Below, piece after piece: positions 60,522-64,000 of a stretch of 64,000 nucleotides of DNA. Position numbers and translations under genes: made by a program. The DNA is taken from positions 1-64,000 of the forward strand of contig CABIZZ010000002.1 of NCBI GenBank assembly GCA_902363395.1. Reading direction: 5' to 3'. A model generated the notes under the pieces. The model saw only the letters and a list, made by a program, of their open reading frames with translations. It did not search any database and was not told the DNA's origin. This stretch comes from Streptococcaceae bacterium (GTDB taxonomy: Bacteria; Bacillota; Bacilli; Lactobacillales; Streptococcaceae). Within the stretch, counting starts at the first letter, position 1; every line of letters begins with the position of its first letter.

Positions 60522-61217
60522 TTAAGTAGCTGGCTCCACGCCATTTCGTGTGACGATAAACTTCTCAAATTGAAGATCAGGCATGCAGGAAGCAAGATCC
60601 TTGTGGATCCGTTCCAGTGCTTCCAAGCGCATCTCTACAGAGGTCGCTCGGTTCCCCTGGATGATAAAGAGGGCATTGCGGGTAGTCTCCTCCATCTTAT
60701 AGCGCTCACCATCTCTCACATCTAGCCATGCCATAATACCCTCTTGATCTCGGTAGACCGGATCGGTTTCACTAACATGCTTTTCTGTTGATAAGATGGG
60801 CAAAAAGGTATCCTCTCTTTGACTAATCGTAAACTCGATTGGTCCCTGGATCTTATCCAGATCATGCCCTCCAATGGCTAAAAAGGAACGGAGACATTCA
60901 ACATTATAGATATCAATCACACTATTGATCGTCGGTAGGAAGCCTCGACTTTGGATATTCTTAATCAAAGCGAGAATAGTTGGCGGGTTCTTCTTGACAC
61001 TACGCCCCACTTCCTTCAACAAGTCCATATAGCCTTGTACAACTGCCTCCTCTTTCACCGAGCTGAGATCACAATTTAAGGCCCAGGCTTCCTTCTCCTT
61101 CTTTTTAGCTAGAAAAGTTGCAGATAAGGGAGCTTGTGGATCCACCTGTTTGGCCACTCCAATTACAACTGTCTCAATCCCCAAATCCACCAAACTTTGA
61201 TCAAGTATCCAGTCCAT
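60522..61217 (-). CDS. B3/B4 tRNA-binding domain protein
   Basis: A 231-residue soluble protein in the family of stand-alone B3/B4 domains related to the editing part of the phenylalanyl-tRNA synthetase beta chain (NSVIDIYNVECLRSFLAIGGHDLDKIQGPIEF is typical, quoted in parts: SVIDIYNVECLRS and AIGGHDLD). Possibly it edits or binds aminoacyl-tRNA, but the role is not established. It lies between rpoE and pyrG on the same strand; no terminator separates it from the pyrG promoter. Confidence 0.82.
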   Translation of the reverse strand: MDWILDQSLVDLGIETVVIGVAKQVDPQAPLSATFLAKKKEKEAWALNCDLSSVKEEAVVQGYMDLLKEVGRSVKKNPPTILALIKNIQSRGFLPTINSVIDIYNVECLRSFLAIGGHDLDKIQGPIEFTISQREDTFLPILSTEKHVSETDPVYRDQEGIMAWLDVRDGERYKMEETTRNALFIIQGNRATSVEMRLEALERIHKDLASCMPDLQFEKFIVTRNGVEPAT

Positions 61218-61290
61218 ATGCCCTTCCTCCTTCCGCGCTACGTTAGGCTTACACCCTCATTATACTCTTCCTTGAATCATCCTTCAAGTA

Positions 61291-61322
61291 AACAAAAAAA
61301 CAAGGAAAAATTCCTTGTTTTT
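61291..61322 (-). terminator. rpoE terminator
   Basis: The stem AAAAACAAGGAA/TTCCTTGTTTTT followed by a T-run on the minus strand, overlapping the end region of rpoE. Confidence 0.85.
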
Positions 61323-61325
61323 GGA

Positions 61326-61904
61326 TTATTCTTCTTCTTCGTAAGACTCTTCTTCGTCTTCTTCGTCACTTAACTCAACTTCTTCATCCAACTCATCTGG
61401 TGAGATTTCATTGATTTCAGCGTCATAGGCTTCCACTTCATCCTTCTCATCTTCTGGGTTTTCATCATCGTAAGTAAGCGCTGGATCTGCTTCGTAGACA
61501 TCTTCGTCTTCTGGATCATCCGCATTGTAATCGATCGCGTCTTCGTCTCCGTCCATAAAGGCATTGACACGTTTTTTCTTACGTTTTTTAGGCTCTTCGT
61601 CTTCATCTGTTTCTTCAAGAGCGATGATTTCTTCATCTACTTCATCGATCGCATACCATGAGCGAAGTCCCCATTTGTTGTCTCCTAGTGGGATAAAGCT
61701 TCCATCCACATTTAATTCTGTATAGAACAATGGAAGAGCTTCACGAATTTCACTGTTTGATTTTTCGAGGTAGTTTTGAATTTCATTGACCAGGTCATTG
61801 AAATACATTTCATGATCACGCCCACGTGACTCTAAGATCGCACGGGCTACTTCAATCATTGAAAGTTCACTTTTTTCTTGTCCAGCAAATACTTCTAATT
61901 CCAA
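61326..61904 (-). CDS. rpoE: DNA-directed RNA polymerase delta subunit
   Basis: A 192-residue protein with the N-terminal HARE-HTH fold ([34 protein letters not shown]) and a highly acidic, unstructured tail from about residue 95 to the end (runs of Glu and Asp), as in Firmicute delta factors. It speeds RNA polymerase recycling and promoter selectivity. Confidence 0.96.
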   Translation of the reverse strand: MELEVFAGQEKSELSMIEVARAILESRGRDHEMYFNDLVNEIQNYLEKSNSEIREALPLFYTELNVDGSFIPLGDNKWGLRSWYAIDEVDEEIIALEETDEDEEPKKRKKKRVNAFMDGDEDAIDYNADDPEDEDVYEADPALTYDDENPEDEKDEVEAYDAEINEISPDELDEEVELSDEEDEEESYEEEE

Positions 61905-61995
61905 GGTAGATCTCCTTCATTTTTATCTCAAGGCAACACTCTTTTTCATTAAAAAAGAGGATACCCCTAGAATACATCATTTATCGTTACACTCT

Positions 61996-62024
61996 ATTGT
62001 ACGATAATTTTCCCCTTTCGTCAA
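61996..62024 (-). promoter_or_regulatory. rpoE promoter
   Basis: TTGACG (62019-62024), 17-bp spacer, TACAAT (61996-62001). The leader contains a CTCTTTTT/GAAAAAGAG hairpin before the ribosome site. Confidence 0.85.
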
Positions 62025-62048
62025 AGGAAAATTCCGCGCCAAGAAGAA

Positions 62049-62083
62049 GAGAAAAGCCGGGACACATGGCCTCAGCTTTTCTT
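62049..62083 (-). terminator. tig terminator
   Basis: An inverted repeat AGAAAAGC/GCTTTTCT with a GC-rich inner part lies after the tig stop; its T content after the stem is moderate. Confidence 0.65.
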
Positions 62084-62122
62084 CTTATGACTTGTTTCCA
62101 TCAAGATGGAAGATTGTCTTTT

Positions 62123-63406
62123 TTATTTTACTTTTGCAGTACTTGTGATCACTTCAACAGCTTTCTTCACAGCGATGTCGTGTTTCAACATTTCTGGTGA
62201 AAGCAAGCTACGAACTTGTTCAACTGGCATGTTGTAGTCTGCTGCCAATTGTTCGATTTCTGCAGTTACTTCTTCGTCAGTTGCTTCGAAGCCTTCTGCT
62301 TTAGCAACTGCTTCTACGACAAGGTTAGTCTTAGTACGTGCTGCTGCATCTGCTTCATATTGTTTGTGAAGATCTTCTTGAGTTGTACCAGTGATTTGGA
62401 AGTACATGTCTGGAGAGATTCCTTGACGTTGCATGTTTCCAAGGAATTCATTTACAGCACGGTGTACTTCTTCGTGGATCATTTCTTCTGGAAGGTCAAC
62501 GATTTCTGCATTTTCTACTGCAAGGTCAATCGCTGCTGACTCAACTGCATCTTTGTAAGCTTCTTCTTTCGCTTCAGCCAACTCTTTGCGGTATTTTTCT
62601 TTCAATTCAGCAAGAGTTTCAACTTCTTCATCGATGTCTTTTGCCAATTCATCGTCAAGAGCTGGTACTTCTTTTGCTTTTACTTCGTGGATGGTTGTCA
62701 CGAATTTTGCTTCTTTACCTGCAAGGTCAGTTGCTTGGTAGTTTTCTGGGAAAGTTACGATGACATCAACTGTTTCACCAGCTGAGTGTCCAACCAATTG
62801 GTCTTCGAAACCTGGGATGAATTGACCTGAACCAAGGCCAAGTGAGAAGTTGTCTCCTTTTCCTCCGTCAAACTCAACACCGTCAACAGAACCTACAAAG
62901 TCGATCACAACAGTATCACCTTCAGCTGCTGGTCCTTCTTTGATTACCAATTCAGCCAAGTTGTTGCGTTCGCGTTCGATACGTGCATCAACATCTTCAT
63001 CTGTTACTTCTTTAGAAACTTCTACAGATACTTCAAGGTCTTTGTAAGCACCCAATTTTACTTCTGGTTTTGTAACAACATTTGCTGTCAATGTCCAATC
63101 TTGACCTTTTTCCATTGATACAACGTCAAAAGTTGGTTGAGCAACCACTTCAAGACCTGCTTCTTTTACTGCTGCTTCATAAGCTGCTGGAAGAAGATCG
63201 TTCAAAGCATCTTGATAAAGTGATTCTTCACCAAAACGTTGGTTAAAGATCGGACGTGGAAGGTGACCTTTACGGAATCCTGGTACGTTCAAGTTTTTCT
63301 TAACAGACTCAAATACGCGGTCTAAAGCTGGTTTAATTTGGTCTTGACTGATGGTAAAAGTCAATACTCCGCGGTTTGTTTCTTTGTTTTCAAATGATAC
63401 AGACAT
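62123..63406 (-). CDS. tig: trigger factor
   Basis: A ribosome-associated chaperone and prolyl isomerase, 427 residues. The ribosome-binding loop [17 protein letters not shown] (about residues 45-61), the FKBP-type PPIase domain ([20 protein letters not shown]) and the C-terminal helical arms are in order. An extended -10 TGGTAAAAT (core 63444-63449) and TTGCAT (63466-63471) precede it. Confidence 0.97.
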   Translation of the reverse strand: MSVSFENKETNRGVLTFTISQDQIKPALDRVFESVKKNLNVPGFRKGHLPRPIFNQRFGEESLYQDALNDLLPAAYEAAVKEAGLEVVAQPTFDVVSMEKGQDWTLTANVVTKPEVKLGAYKDLEVSVEVSKEVTDEDVDARIERERNNLAELVIKEGPAAEGDTVVIDFVGSVDGVEFDGGKGDNFSLGLGSGQFIPGFEDQLVGHSAGETVDVIVTFPENYQATDLAGKEAKFVTTIHEVKAKEVPALDDELAKDIDEEVETLAELKEKYRKELAEAKEEAYKDAVESAAIDLAVENAEIVDLPEEMIHEEVHRAVNEFLGNMQRQGISPDMYFQITGTTQEDLHKQYEADAAARTKTNLVVEAVAKAEGFEATDEEVTAEIEQLAADYNMPVEQVRSLLSPEMLKHDIAVKKAVEVITSTAKVK

Positions 63407-63589
63407 TCTGTCTCTCCTTAAAATAATATAGTCATTCCTAATAATTTTACCATAAAACTTCGAAAATGCAAGTTTTTGGGCATCTTGGTTTTGTGGAAAC
63501 TGCTTCTTTTTAGAGGAATTTTATAGTGGTTTCTGAAGACCAAAAGATTAAAAAATTTATTTCCTATCCTAAAAATTGTCCCGGAACAA

Positions 63590-63618
63590 AAAAACTAGTC
63601 CGTACCTGAACTAGTTTC
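63590..63618 (-). terminator. terminator of the UPF0340 gene
   Basis: The stem AACTAGT/ACTAGTT followed by a run of T on the minus strand, 8 bp after the stop at 63626. Confidence 0.85.
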
Positions 63619-63625
63619 CTTCCTA

Positions 63626-64000
63626 TTAGGACTTCCGAAGCGGATCTTCCTGGTAAGTAGCACGCGCTCCACCGATCAACTTAGGACGACTGGCTAGAGC
63701 CGTCACATGAGCACCACCCAGTTCTTTCAAAACAGGGCGAACGGGTACTTGCACATGTTTGACATGCATCCCGATAGAAGTATCCCCAATATCCAAACCA
63801 GCCTGGGCTGTGATGTATTCCACTTCGACAGGGTCTTTCATATAACCGAAAGCAGCCAACTGACCGGCACCCCCCGCATGGAGGCTCGGTAGTACATTAA
63901 CGATTTCTAAGTCTTTCTTTTCTGCTAGTTCACGTTCGACCACCAGGGCTCGGTTAAGGTGCTCACATCCTTGAACCGCTAAATAAATCCCTTTGGGATT
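63626..64000 (-). CDS. UPF0340/DUF436 family protein, C-terminal part
   Basis: The last 124 codons of a gene that continues beyond the right edge. The readable start, [20 protein letters not shown], and the end, [20 protein letters not shown], fit the UPF0340 (YwlG-like, TIGR01440) family, whose members have about 180-190 residues and no established function. Confidence 0.88.
   Translation of the reverse strand, partial: NPKGIYLAVQGCEHLNRALVVERELAEKKDLEIVNVLPSLHAGGAGQLAAFGYMKDPVEVEYITAQAGLDIGDTSIGMHVKHVQVPVRPVLKELGGAHVTALASRPKLIGGARATYQEDPLRKS

Overview
This is a chromosomal window from a low-GC Gram-positive coccus. The 5' end of the 16S rRNA gene, the mecA-tagO-suf and rpmB-asp23-fakA neighbourhoods, the Ami/Hpp oligopeptide permease and the tagatose-6-phosphate lac operon all point to Streptococcus, probably of the mitis/sanguinis lineage. 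The species cannot be fixed from sequence reading alone. Nearly all genes lie on the minus strand; only the dacA-like gene, the amino-acid ABC pair and the relB antitoxin are on the plus strand.

Layout. 1-9 kb: start of an rRNA operon with its promoter, then an oligopeptide permease operon (amiA-C-D-E-F) preceded by a second AmiA-type binding protein. 9-18.4 kb: a DacA/PBP3 homologue that has lost its catalytic SxxK serine and lysine, an unrecognised gene, the sufCDSUB iron-sulfur assembly operon, tagO and mecA. 18.5-24.4 kb: uppP, a DUF2207 membrane protein, an amino-acid ABC transporter and a small HTH-like protein. 24.5-30.3 kb: an SPFH protein and the branched-chain amino-acid genes ilvA, ilvC, ilvN and ilvB, with CodY-type boxes. 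30.5-34.3 kb: a tightly overlapped operon of two tiny membrane proteins, an ABC exporter and a DesK/DesR-like two-component system. 34.3-39.6 kb: a DUF1307 lipoprotein, fakA-asp23-rpmB, and a LytTR regulator with a LiaF-like membrane partner plus a half-size paralogue. 39.6-44.2 kb: a decayed accessory island ending at a tRNA-Thr gene. It holds a ParB-like protein, a relB antitoxin with an 18-codon toxin stub, HAD, nuclease and HTH fragments, and an intact unrecognised 458-residue protein. 44.2-47.3 kb: a broken GNAT gene and an ABC-2 exporter operon with a cre site in its promoter. 47.5-56.4 kb: the complete lacR-ABCD-TFEG cluster, bracketed by perfect 37-bp direct repeats. 56.4-64 kb: a lipoprotein, fba, tRNA-Leu, pyrG with a CTP-type attenuator, a B3/B4-domain gene, rpoE, tig and the end of a UPF0340 gene.

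How it works together. The ami and ilv units carry CodY-like boxes and so form a nitrogen/branched-chain amino-acid theme. The lac cluster takes up lactose by PTS (LacFE), hydrolyses it (LacG) and routes galactose-6-phosphate through LacAB, LacC and LacD towards glycolysis, with DeoR-type repression (LacR) and antitermination (LacT). Suf, MecA, TagO and UppP are housekeeping functions for Fe-S clusters, proteolysis and the cell wall.

Most unusual items: the active-site-less DacA homologue at the usual dacA locus; a four-copy intergenic repeat of about 177 bp whose divergent copy keeps three hairpins by compensatory base changes; the 37-bp repeats flanking the lac cluster; and the degraded island next to tRNA-Thr. 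No CRISPR array or intact insertion sequence was seen.
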